From positions 1,364,001-1,428,000 of the forward strand of contig JAPXFQ010000166.1 in the NCBI GenBank assembly GCA_028564705.1: a stretch of DNA of 64,000 nt. Reading direction: 5' to 3'. This stretch comes from Apricaphanius iberus. Its lineage: Eukaryota; Chordata; Actinopteri; Cyprinodontiformes; Aphaniidae. Below are positions 1 through 10,100 of this stretch, in pieces. The position numbers and the translations under genes were made by a program. The notes below the pieces were generated by a model. The model had not been told where the DNA came from, searched no databases, and saw only the letters and a list, made by a program, of their open reading frames with translations. How positions within the stretch are numbered: position 1 is the stretch's first letter; every line of letters begins with the position of its first letter.

Positions 1-974
1 GGATCCACAGTTGCTCTGCAGGATTGAAATTTGATACTGACATGAATTCATGGATTATGTGATGTTCTTAACAGTGCATAGTAACTGGTGGAGGTGCTAC
101 CCTAATATCTAGCTTTTCAGTTAAATGCGGTAGTTTGGGTGGAGCAGTAAAACCCAAAGTGCCTCCATACGCTTTTCCTCTAAGAGCTGCTTGTAATTAA
201 AAACAGGGGGAGCTGGGAGAGGATGTAAAGCAGCATCTCAAAGCAAAGCACAATCGTCATGTCATTATCCTGGTGAAAATTATTTTTAAAAAGTGTTCAT
301 GCAGACACACTAATACTTTTAATTAAACATGCATTATTTCAGCACTGCAAAATGTCAGGCTGAAATTGTTGTGTTGTCACTTTAGGGATGCCTTGAAGCA
401 GTTAAATAAAATTGTGAACTCACACACTGTATTGAAATAAATGTGAATAAAACTAACACACAAGTGAGAAAACCAAGAATAAGCATGCCTTTCCAAACTT
501 TTAGACAGTCACCTTGGAAACATCAGAACTGTCTCCTGAGAACATTCCCCTAAGGTGAACAGCTTTTTCCTTTATGCTCTTTGTCTGAAACTCTCTAACT
601 TGTTGAGTCTGAGCTTTTTTCTAAAAGATAACAAAGAGAAAGTCAGCAGTCTAGCCACTTCAGCACAAAGATGACACATTCACCCACAAACATGTTATGT
701 TTCACTGTGACGGCAGAATTAGAAAAACTATAGTTATTCTCTACCCAGCATAAACCTACTGATTGATTTCAGAGCTCCACCAAAGATTGGCTAAAGCAGA
801 TCACACCTGTTGAATTACAGTACGAACTCAGATCAATAGTTCTAAAAGATTCTGTGAAGCAATTTTCAGTAATAGTTACCTTTTCGGTAGTAGAGATAAG
901 TCATATAACAGGGATAACCAAAAGATATAAATCCTCAGAGAGTTGAAAGGCTAAGAGCTAGTCAGATGAACCTT

Positions 975-1510
975 CTTTTCACTTCAATTCAATTCAGTTT
1001 ATTTATATAGCGCCATTTCACAACAGATGTCATCTCAAGGCACTTTACAAAAAGAGTTATTACAATACAATGTTTAGTGTAGAAATTACAGAACCACAGA
1101 AGATTGCGTCGTGGAATTCTCAGCAATCCCTCATACTGAGCAAGCATGCAGCGACAGTGGGAAGGAAAAACTCCCTTTTAACAGGAAGAAACCTCCGGCA
1201 GAACCAGGCTCAGCACAAGCGGTTATCTGCCGCGACCGTCTGTGGCTTGGAGAATACATAACAGAGACACAGAAAGAGCAATAGAACTGATGCAGAAGTT
1301 TGTTGCAGGACGTGGAGAATTTTCCGTCACTGCAATGCCATCTTAGTCAGGGTCGTCAAGCAGGGCTAATCCGGAGCACCTACTATAATAGAAAACAGGT
1401 TAGTGCTTGAATTGACAGCACATCATGCAGTTGGGGAGAAGTAGGAGAGAAAGTAGGAACAGACCCTAATAATGTCCTCCAACAGCCTAGCCTAAAGCAG
1501 CATAGCTACT
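975..1510 (-). repeat. Interspersed fish repeat (LINE 3'-end type)
   Basis: Begins with repeated AATTC and TTTATTTATATAGCGCC, then CATCTCAAGGCACTTTAC, AATCCCTCATACTGAGCAAG and CAGAACCAGGCTCAG. These are phrases of a repeat seen many times in percomorph fish genomes (recognised from memory, not searched). The only long open frame in it (1070-1261) is not a gene. Confidence 0.6.
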
Positions 1511-1565
1511 AACATTAACCTGTCTCCTAGCTACTAGGAGACCTGGCTACCAACACTCTGTCTGA

Positions 1566-1790
1566 GTCCTCCTGACCCGTGGACGGTGTAGGGCCGGTAA
1601 CGGCCCCCGTCATGCCGGGGTCTTCTCGGAGTCGGGTTGTTTGAGAATGCAGCCCAAAGTGGGTGGTAAACTCCATGTAAGGCTAAATACCGGCACGAGA
1701 CCGATAGTCGACAACTATCTTAAGGAAAAATAGACAGAACTATCTTAAGGAAAAATAGACAGAACTGAGAGGACAGAGTTGAACTTGTTT
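1566..1790 (+). pseudogene. 28S rRNA fragment (5' region), degenerate
   Basis: About 150 bases follow the 28S rRNA 5' region in order: CCCGTGGACGGTGT, GGAGTCGGGTTG, AATGCAGCCCAAAG, GGGTGGTAAACTCCAT, GGCTAAATACCGGCACGAGA and CCGATAGTC. After that the match becomes loose through GAGTTGAAC. It has many substitutions and a 25-base tandem duplication (1713-1737 and 1738-1762), so it is not functional. No other part of the rRNA unit is nearby. Confidence 0.88.
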
Positions 1791-2032
1791 TGGTTACTTA
1801 TAAAAAGTCTGATTAAAAAACATTTATAGTATATACTTTCCATACCACACAATTTTGGACATAAGACCTTCACAAGCAACTGTTTTTAAGTCTGTCGCTG
1901 TATTCCGAGCCAAGAAACTTCTGTTACTATACCAGAAGTGTTCAAAATGTGGCTGATAATTTTGTGTGGTCCACGACCACGATTAAAAAAGGTCCAAATT
2001 CCACCTCCCAAACTCAGGCAGTTGATGTAGAC

Positions 2033-3389
2033 CAGGGGCGGATCTACTGGGGTAGCATAGCGTGGCAGTTGTCACCCTAAAAGAAAGCCTTGCCACCCCA
2101 GCCAGCGGCTATGAAATCAATAAATAGTTGTCTAAAGTCGGACGTTAAGCGCATGAAGCAAATTTTTCCGACGACATTGAATGCAGCACGACGTAACTGT
2201 ATACCAACTCTAGACGATTCTGAGAGGCGGGAAGTGAGAGAGAAACCGAACTGCACAGAAGGCAGGAGCACACCAGGAAAGAGGAAACTATGCCATCTTA
2301 CAAAATAGAATATGATTTCTAGCTCAATGCTGATAGTTTTGTAACTATTTGAGGCGATAAAAAATGAAAATCGTAATTTTTTGAACATGTAAACTAAGTC
2401 AGAGGTGAAATCTTTACGTTTGTCCAGAAAGATAAAGTAAAATTACTTTAAATTCTAAAGAAATGAAGCGACAACGAAGCATCTGTACTTTTATTTCTTT
2501 TTTCACCAAAGACAAAGGTGAGAAACACGGAGAGTAACCTGGTGAGTAAAGTGGAGGTGACGACTTGGAAGAAGAGAGAGGAGCGACAGAAAAGTGATGG
2601 AGGGAAAGGACGAGATGATCAGGGACAGGAGACGGTACTTGAATGACACACCGGACAGGAGATGGAGGAGGGAGAGAATTACAGAGATGAAGAGGGAGAA
2701 AGAGAAACGCAGGGCAACATGGAGGGCTCAGCCAGTGACAACATGACAGAGTCTGAGACAGCACCAGCACATCCAGTAGAGTTAGTCCACACGGTAGGGA
2801 AACACAGCATACTGACTTACATCTTATTTTAGAATAAATTGGTATTTTGATCTTTTTTTTTTTTTGAAACACGCCACCTATGAGGCAATAAATGATATTT
2901 CGGTTCTGTTCCAGACAGAACATTTTAGGAAGTTTTGATCTAATCTCTGCCAATAAATATTTAAATTAATTTATCCTCATTACCAAGTTTACTTTATATT
3001 AGAAAGTACAGATTTTTGAGTATTATGAAGATAAAATTAAAGGTAATTAAAAAATACATAATTTCTGGACTTTATTCTTTCTTACATTATACAAATCCTA
3101 ACATTATATACAATCCAAAAGAAATACACCCAAAAGGGGCTTATTACACTTGCTTAGACTTTAAACTAATCACTTTATTAGCATTTTTTCTTAGAATATG
3201 AAACCATAGTAAAAAAATAAATCGTAATTTTACATTTAAGAAAAAAAAAAAAAAACAGAGTTTTGCCAATAAACTGCCAAAAACGTATAGGAATTTGATT
3301 TCTAACAAATACTTGTGCTCTTTGTTTGACAGCTATCTCCTTTGTTCTCAGCCTATCATGATAAGAAAGTACAGCAGCAATACAGAAGC

Positions 3390-3452
<63 letters not shown>

Positions 3453-3490
3453 CATATGGTGCCACCCCAGAAATATCCTTGCCGCCCCTG
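2033..3490. mobile_element. Non-autonomous hAT transposon with exact 8-bp target duplication
   Basis: Bounded by the 9-base inverted ends CAGGGGCGG (2033-2041) and CCGCCCCTG (3482-3490) and flanked by ATGTAGAC on both sides (2025-2032 and 3491-3498). An 8-bp duplication with CAGGGG-type ends is the hAT hallmark. The 1458-base interior has no transposase and contains a 59-base (TA)n run. Confidence 0.88.
3391..3449. repeat. (TA)n microsatellite
   Basis: About 29 uninterrupted TA units inside the hAT element ending at 3490. The long frames encoding alternating Tyr-Ile on both strands here are artefacts of the repeat. Confidence 0.97.
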
Positions 3491-3989
3491 ATGTAGACTG
3501 AGATTTCTTTTGAATCTTTAAGGTGAAATTTCCTCATACAGAACCTAAAAAAACTATCCATCTCTTACTGACCATGTTTTGTTTTCATTTGCTTAACTGC
3601 AGCTGTTACGGCCGCCTGTTTTTTACAGGGGCCTTCTTGTGATTTATTAACTTTGTTTGTGTTTACTTTCCAGTTGGCATGTCAAACCTCGCCTGCTTTC
3701 CTTTGCAGACTGCTCCTCCTCCTCCTCTCTGATCATCACCAGGTGTGGCTCAGCAGAAAGGCTGGAGCTCCTGATTGGTTTCCTGCCTCTTAAAAGACCA
3801 TCAGCCACACCTGCATGGGGGTGGGGACTGGCAGCTTGACACTGTACTGTGTTCCCTCCGTTTCGTTTCTGGTCTTTGTGCTTAGGTTTTGTTGGAACTT
3901 TGGTTTAGTGCTGCTCTTCATTTTTATTTTTGAGGAGTTTATTTTAGGCTGAAATCATACCTGATAGTCTGGTAGACTGTTCAATTGGG

Positions 3990-4712
3990 GACCAAAATTG
4001 TAACATTGTTGCTGATTTTAGTTGGTGCAGTTGGCATTCACACTGGCTTTTTATTCTGAAAGTCCAGACCTTTGAGCAACAATTGCAACTCTCCGCCTGT
4101 GGTGGTGCTGTTGTAGAGCTGTGCTTCCTCCTGCCATAGCAGATACTTCCAGTACAGCTGAATGTAAACAAACACGGAGGAGCAGCAAATTGTAGCGGTT
4201 CTAGGATTGATCAGCTGTGTTTTACAAATATGCCAGATAAATACTGCAGCAGGATGAAAATATAATGAGGTAGAGGACTATGGAGTATGTTTTTTTTTAA
4301 TTTTTTATACAAGATGGCTCCGTTTGAGTATTATGCGAGGAGTAGCACTGCCAGAATACAACTTCGAGCAAAGACTGCCTCCTTATACAAACATTGAGCA
4401 AGGTATGCACAAGATCAAGCATTAGTGGTTGCTTGCATTGTATTTACCCAGGATTACCTGTACAATAGTCCACTTCCTGCTTTTGGTGCGGTCCTGGTCC
4501 ATTTTCATTCATGCATGCAATCGAACCGAAGAAGAGTTCATTTCAATCAAACAGACCAGGGTTTTTAGATGGATAAGAGTTCGTTTGTTTGATCAGAATC
4601 AGAGTTCGTCTGCCCATTCACACCTCCCCAACGAACCGGACTTCCAGGGCAAACAAACTAGAGTTCGTTTCAAGTGGACTAAACGGGGCTGGTGTGAATG
4701 CATTCTTGGATA
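3990..4712. mobile_element. Candidate non-autonomous DNA transposon inside the LTR
   Basis: GCATTCACACTGGC (about 4032-4045) faces GCTGGTGTGAATGC (about 4688-4701), an imperfect inverted pair. The interior repeats AGAGTTCG-type phrases. No target duplication could be fixed, so the limits are approximate. Confidence 0.35.
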
Positions 4713-4749
4713 ACACCTTTTGTCATAAAGTTAAAAAGACAGCACTTTA

Positions 4750-5242
4750 GGGAGCACGGTGGCGCAGCTGGTCGTGCAGCTCACCTCACAGCTAGAAGGT
4801 CCTGGGTTTGATTCCCGAGGGGGACGCTGTGGGTGCTGAGGGTGTGTCTGTTCCTCCATATCATCAGCACCCACACCATGGCTGGGGTTGGCGAAAGGGC
4901 CTTTCTGTGTGGAATTTGCATGTTCTCCTTAAGTAGCTAATGTGAGCTACTCCCACAAAAACATGCACTAGTTCTGGGCTGTACACTGCCCCCTCCTGGC
5001 TGACCGGGGCGCCTGAGGGATTGGGGAGGATCTGGCTGGAATAACGTGATCCTTCCATGTGCTACGTCTAGCTGGGGAATCCCCACCCCCTCAGGTGAAA
5101 AGAAGGGTTCATAACTCCTCAAAGCATGAAGGAGGCTTGAGCAGAAGGGCCCTCCTGGGGTTGGCGGAGGGAGAGCAATGCCCAGAACTAGACTTAGAGA
5201 TGGACACTGGGTGATAATGGGAAAAAAACGTGGGATAAAAAA
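4750..5242 (+). mobile_element. tRNA-headed SINE with target duplication
   Basis: Starts GGAGCACGGTGGCGCAGCTG (A-box-like) followed by TCCTGGGTTTGATTCCC (B-box-like), then the CTTTCTGTGTGGAATTTGCA body, ending in an A-rich tail. Flanked by AAAAAGACAGCACTTTA (4733-4749) and AAAAAGACAGCGCTTTA (5243-5259), a 17-base duplication with one mismatch. Confidence 0.85.
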
Positions 5243-5442
5243 AAAAAGACAGCGCTTTAAGTTCTTTTGGTTCTTTTGCCCATTTTGTTTGTCAGTTATT
5301 TTTATTATTTTTTTTTGACCATTTTCTGTTCTGTGCATTTGTTTTGCTCTATTCTGACTAAACTTTTTTGTTCCTCCATTTTAACTCCTGCCTTGTCATT
5401 TTGTTACATCCCATAAACCCTAGCCATTTGGGTTGTAACAAG

Positions 5443-5460
5443 TGGGGACTCGTCTGGGAT
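5443..5460 (+). other. Primer-binding site resembling tRNA-Pro
   Basis: TGGGGACTCGTCTGGGAT differs at two positions from the classic proline-tRNA primer-binding sequence of retroelements and sits two bases after the LTR end. Both changes are transitions, as expected from decay. Confidence 0.7.
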
Positions 5461-6136
5461 AACTTTCTCTTTACAACTCTGTAGTAAGGAGAGAGAATGG
5501 GGTCAGAATGGAGCAGCACCCCATCCTGATGATGCTAGAACTGCAAGCTGTGGACCATCTCGTGCTGCATCAGCTCTGTGCGGCTGGACTTCCAGGTCCT
5601 TCGTTCCCTCTAGACTCCCTTGTGGCCTTCATTCCCCCATAGACCTCTGGGTCTTTGAATAAGAAAATTGTTGCCAATTTTTGAGGTTGTGGCAAGATTT
5701 AATGTGGTAAATAAAACATTAAGAGTCATTACTAAATTATAATGTGTTCTAACAAGGCTTGCAAGTCAGATTAAAGATGATTATTTGTCTGATTAAAAAA
5801 CTTCTGTGTAGCTACAGAAGTAAAAACTTAAACAGTGTGTTTTGTAATTATCACATAGACTGTAATACAATGATGTGTTTCTGTTATAGCGATACCAAAA
5901 TAAATATTTTCAATATTATCATGGTTTTGCTTTAAGAAAAAAGAAGCTTTTAATGTGCACAAAAGTTATGTTTTACACAAAGCAGATTAAAACCAATGGA
6001 AAAAAAATTGAAAAGAAAAAGTCTACATTTTTAAAAACAGAAAAAAAACCTGAAAGTTAATAAACTTATCACAGCATTTTAGCAATATGTTGAATGGATG
6101 AAAAACTTTTAAAAATGAAGGGTAAAAGTAAATTTA
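5461..6136. other. No gene seen; LTR-element leader then AT-rich DNA
   Basis: The first 200 bases after the primer-binding site are probably the untranslated leader of the LTR element. The remainder is unique-looking AT-rich sequence without recognisable content. Confidence 0.4.
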
Positions 6137-6450
6137 GTCTCCTGGTGGTTCCCAGAGTCAACAATAAACACGGTGAGGCTGCATTTCAGTTTCGGGCAGC
6201 TAAAATATGGAACAGTCTCAACTAGCCTCAACTCTAACGATTTTTAAATCCAGGCTGAAAACAGTTTTTTTTTTTACCCGTGCATATGACAATTGAGATT
6301 ATTTTATCTGCAATCTTGCTTTTTATTGTAATTCATTATTTTTTAAGTTGTTTTTTTTCTGTATCTGTTTTCTTAATTTATGCCACTGTGAAGCACTCTG
6401 AATTGCCTTGTGTATGAATTGTGCTCTACAAATAAACTTGCCTTGCCTTA
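6137..6450 (+). mobile_element. L2-like LINE 3' end
   Basis: Remnant of the ORF2 C-terminus (a diverged RLWNSL then FKSRLKT pattern) followed by the 3' tail GTGAAGCACTCTGAATTGCC and ACAAATAAACTTGCCTTGCC. Truncated at the 5' end, and dead. Confidence 0.65.
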
Positions 6451-6914
6451 ATATGTGCCAAAAAATTAGCCTTAAAGAGGGAGCAAATGATAGAAAAAAG
6501 AAACAGCTTATTTTTGGAATGGAATGATTTCTCAGTTTTCTTTTGAGGAATGGTTGTATAAATATTTCTGTGAAAGCAAAAGAAATGCTGGCTCCACTGA
6601 TACAAATTGCACTGATAGTGGGGAACAGTTGTAATGAATCAAAATCTGCTAACATGTACTTACATAAGAAGCATTTGGCTATTGCAACAGTAAAACACAT
6701 TCAAACCAGGTTTGTTGGCCAGATCTACATTTCTGGAAAGGTGGATAATTGGGGGCTGACTTCATCTAACTGCGTGTTACACAAGCCAAAATGTATAAAG
6801 GGAACATAATATATAATCATCATTCATTCAGGGGCCTTTTGGGGATTTGAAGCATGCAGCACCGTAAGAAGAGAACAGAGCAGAAAACAGACAGGGGAAA
6901 AAAAGAGTGTTCAC

Positions 6915-7181
6915 CTCAGATATGTGTTCATCCACCTCTTTAAGGCGATGCAGAACTCTTGTCATGAAACAGATAGCTGAGCGGCAGGACGGAGGTGATG
7001 CAGGAGGCTCAGGAGTCTCACACTGAGGCTGGGGCTTCATCTCAGTGAGTTTTTGATCAACATGTTTGAGCTTCACAACTAAAAATGGATGCTGGGGATG
7101 AGGATGAAGCTGGGGCTTTGGTAGAGTCTTCGGAGGAAGGTTGACTAACTGTTTGGCCGCTTTTCTGATATTTTTCTCAAA
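6915..7181 (-). CDS. mical2: mical2 coding exon: linker ending in [15 protein letters not shown]; last exon seen
   Basis: Residues 766-854, phase 0-0. A proline- and basic-rich stretch leads to [18 protein letters not shown], which aligns with human LSGVLWRLQQVEEKILQKR shortly before the LIM region. Acceptor is the CTTTCAG at 7184-7182 and donor GTGAAC at 6914. An alternative acceptor at 7204 would break the frame from the previous exon. The following exons are not found at 1-6914, so the gene continues left of the window or an isoform ends there. Confidence 0.83.
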
Positions 7182-10100
7182 CTGAAAGGGACAGTATACA
7201 TCAAAGCTCCTGTAAATCCGCATGTAGGATCGCTCTGATAGTGTGGACTATTTAAAAAAAACCATAAAGGTGGTTCTCTATACTTCAAGACTAAAACGCG
7301 AAATATTGTATTGAAAGTGAAACAATATTTTGCTGTGCTTTTTTGGATCTATGTATATATTGCTCATATTTTAATTGTACTTGAGATGTGTATCAGGGCA
7401 GTTTCTCTGTATTTTCTCCTGATCTTTCAAACTATTGTGCTGACAAAAAGGTCAACCTTGATTAAAACTTTGTGCTTTCTGTACCTTCTCCAATTACATA
7501 TGAATTGAAATATTTGATCTCCATTACCCATCTGAAGGAAGTTTTAATTAAGAATAATATAAAAAGTATTAAAGCACATATCTATAACTACGTTTAAAAT
7601 CTAAAATTTAGTATTGCATTTCATTAGATATGTTTAATAACCCAATTTTAAATAATATATTATTATAAAATATGTTTTATTTACCTCTAGATCGAGGCTG
7701 AAGCCTGACATAACGATGGATTTTTTTACTTTGATGTCTATGAGAAATATGACAATTATGGCGTGTTCAAGGATGACGAAAGAAAACCAGACCACCAATA
7801 AGGCTTTTTAAATATTCCAAGAATAAAAACTCTTTGTAAAAGTTTAGCTCATTTTAAAAATGACTATCCACAGTTCGAGCCAGTTGCATCATGTTAACCA
7901 TGGATGGTAATATCAAGGCAAGATTGGTTTAACGTGAGTGAAAAATAAAATTACATCAACTATGTTAGTCCAACAAACTGGAATCTACAAACTCTCTACA
8001 AAACATCTAGTAAATTAAACATAAATCTATATCAATGATCTATAGATGCGTGTTTGAAAAGGTGAACATAAACAAGAATGTCAGTCACTTATTTGGGGGC
8101 TTTTAAGACTGTTGAGCCCCTCCAATCTACCTGTGTCATTGAAGAAGATTTAGGTGGGACCGGAGACCTGATGTCAACAGGCCGAGGCTCAGTCTGATTA
8201 AGATTAGGGAGCACCAAGGACGTCTCAAAGTCTGACTGGAGTTTTGAGAAAGATTTGAGGAAGAGTTAGTGAAAAAGTACAGAAAAGGAAAAGAGGGAAA
8301 GGTTCATGCCAAAAGTAATGGTTTTAACCAGTTTAAACTACAGAGAACAGTTTAAGAGACCTTTTTTTTAAAAAGATTTTTTAAAACATAATTAAGGAAC
8401 AGTAAAACAATCCATTAGGGTTCATTAGACCTATCTAAGTATTTTACCTGTGTTTTGTGAGTCGTGAAGTTGCTTTTATTTTCAAATTTAGCCTGCAGCT
8501 GAGAAGCCATTGAGCGCACTTTATTTTCTTTGGGTTCCCGTTCATGTCCCAATGAGGAGCCATTACTTCGCATATTAGTTGCCTGAGGAGGAGCAGAAAA
8601 ACTCAGAAATACAGTAAAATAATAAAGCTCATAATAAAGCTGCACTAATACACCAAACCTCCGCCTGACAGAAGAATCTCCTCCTTTTGTAGATAGAGTC
8701 TTTACCGTCTGACTTCTCATCCTGAAAATAAAGCACAATGAAAACACTATGAGACCCTGGTATTTCACCATTGGATTTAGCTGGATATCAGGTCAGTTTT
8801 GCTGTAGATCTTCTGTGCCCACTTTTGGCTCAAACAGCACTATTGGTACACTGGAGGAAACCCACATGCTTAAAGTGCATCAACACATATTTTAAAGCAA
8901 AGTAAATTGTTTCACCTAAAGAAACAAATCTGTACAGAACTGAGTTTGATTTATTGCTGAAGTATAAAACAAATGTCCTGGATTAGTTTTAGGACTGAAA
9001 TTGCATTAAGCTCTATATGTGAAGCACTTTATGTCGTAATGTTAAGGTTCATTTTCTGAATATTAAACACCAACAAAGTATTTTAAAAGTTTTTTTAAAT
9101 GCTTTTGAAGTTATTTTAAGTTATTTGTAGATTACCAGAATTATTTAAACTAATAGTATTCATTTATCACTGAAAGCAGGTTAAAATAATTTTCTAACAT
9201 TCCTGTTATCTTTTTTAAGACCACAGGGCACATAGTAGTTTTCTCTTCTGCACTAAACTTAAAAACTATTTTTCAAAGTGAATACATGAAATTGACTGTA
9301 TTTTGCAATAACTGCTGTGGGAAGAACACCCTTTATGTAGGGTTTTGTGAATTAGTTGGAGGTGTATGGTTTCCTCCTGTTTAGCAGGTGCAAAAGCTCT
9401 ATCCTCTCTCTGTGGATCAAACCATTAGTGTACAATAGGCATAACGGAAAAATGTAAATGAAAATCAACCACCTAAAAGCATATCACTATGTAAAATACA
9501 AAAAAATCTGGAACTGATCCTACATGAAGTCATACTTAGTAAAACAGACTGAAATAATTGACGTTTGGCGTTACCTTTGGTACCCGCTTCCTTGTCAGTG
9601 CATGATTCAAAGCATTATTATTAGCTCTGTCGTCCTCTGAGGGATATTCTTCATTGTTTTCATCCACTCTCCTAGAAACTGCAGTGTAACAAGCAAAAAA
9701 ACGATGCAGAGTAAATAAGAAAAGCTTTCCCTTTACAAAACAGTTATTATACGACGCAATAGGATTTGTCTAAAGAGCAGTGTTTATATCGAGGAATGCT
9801 TTGCTTTAATGAGCACTTTTGTTGAGGCACGCATGCCATCAGCAATCCAACACTACTTGCAGTAAAATATATTTTACTCTTTTCAATGAAGAAACTAGAA
9901 ATTATCTCAATTGTAGACCGTTCCAACTAAAACAGTCCCATACCTGATGCAGGGAGGGGCGTTCCGCGGAAAAGCTCATAGAACTTTGACAGGTAAGCGA
10001 TTACTTCGGTCTTGTCGAGCTCTTGCCCGGCGCTCAGGTCAAATGCAGAAGTGAATGGTCGAAGCCCAAACTCCCGTTCGCTGATTTCAAGAGCCTTCTG

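Larger units (their letters stand above)
3604..5440 (+). mobile_element. LTR of a retroelement, interrupted by later insertions
   Basis: Starts TGTTAC (3604) and ends GTAACA (5440), the inverted TG...CA ends of an LTR, directly followed by a tRNA primer-binding site. A promoter-like CTTAAAAGACC at about 3789 and downstream T-rich sequence fit U3 and R. The 1.84-kb length is inflated by a SINE (4750-5242) and probably by another DNA element (3990-4712). No gag, pol or env frame and no partner LTR is seen, so only a 5' remnant is left. Confidence 0.6.

Noticed and set aside
1566..1790. Functional rRNA gene
   Set aside because: Only a short fragment, with substitutions and a tandem duplication; no remaining 28S, 5.8S or 18S sequence.
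3178..3561. Open frames across the (TA)n tract
   Set aside because: Alternating Tyr-Ile frames on both strands are produced by the dinucleotide repeat.
4750..4830. tRNA gene, because of A-box and B-box-like sequence
   Set aside because: The B box and body match the SINE family, the fold is not kept, and a target duplication encloses a longer unit. The same applies at 37746 and 42054 on the minus strand.
7685..7704. Possible 20-base mical2 exon with CAG/GTAAAT edges
   Set aside because: Both neighbours meet in phase 0, and 20 bases would break the frame; no MICAL similarity.
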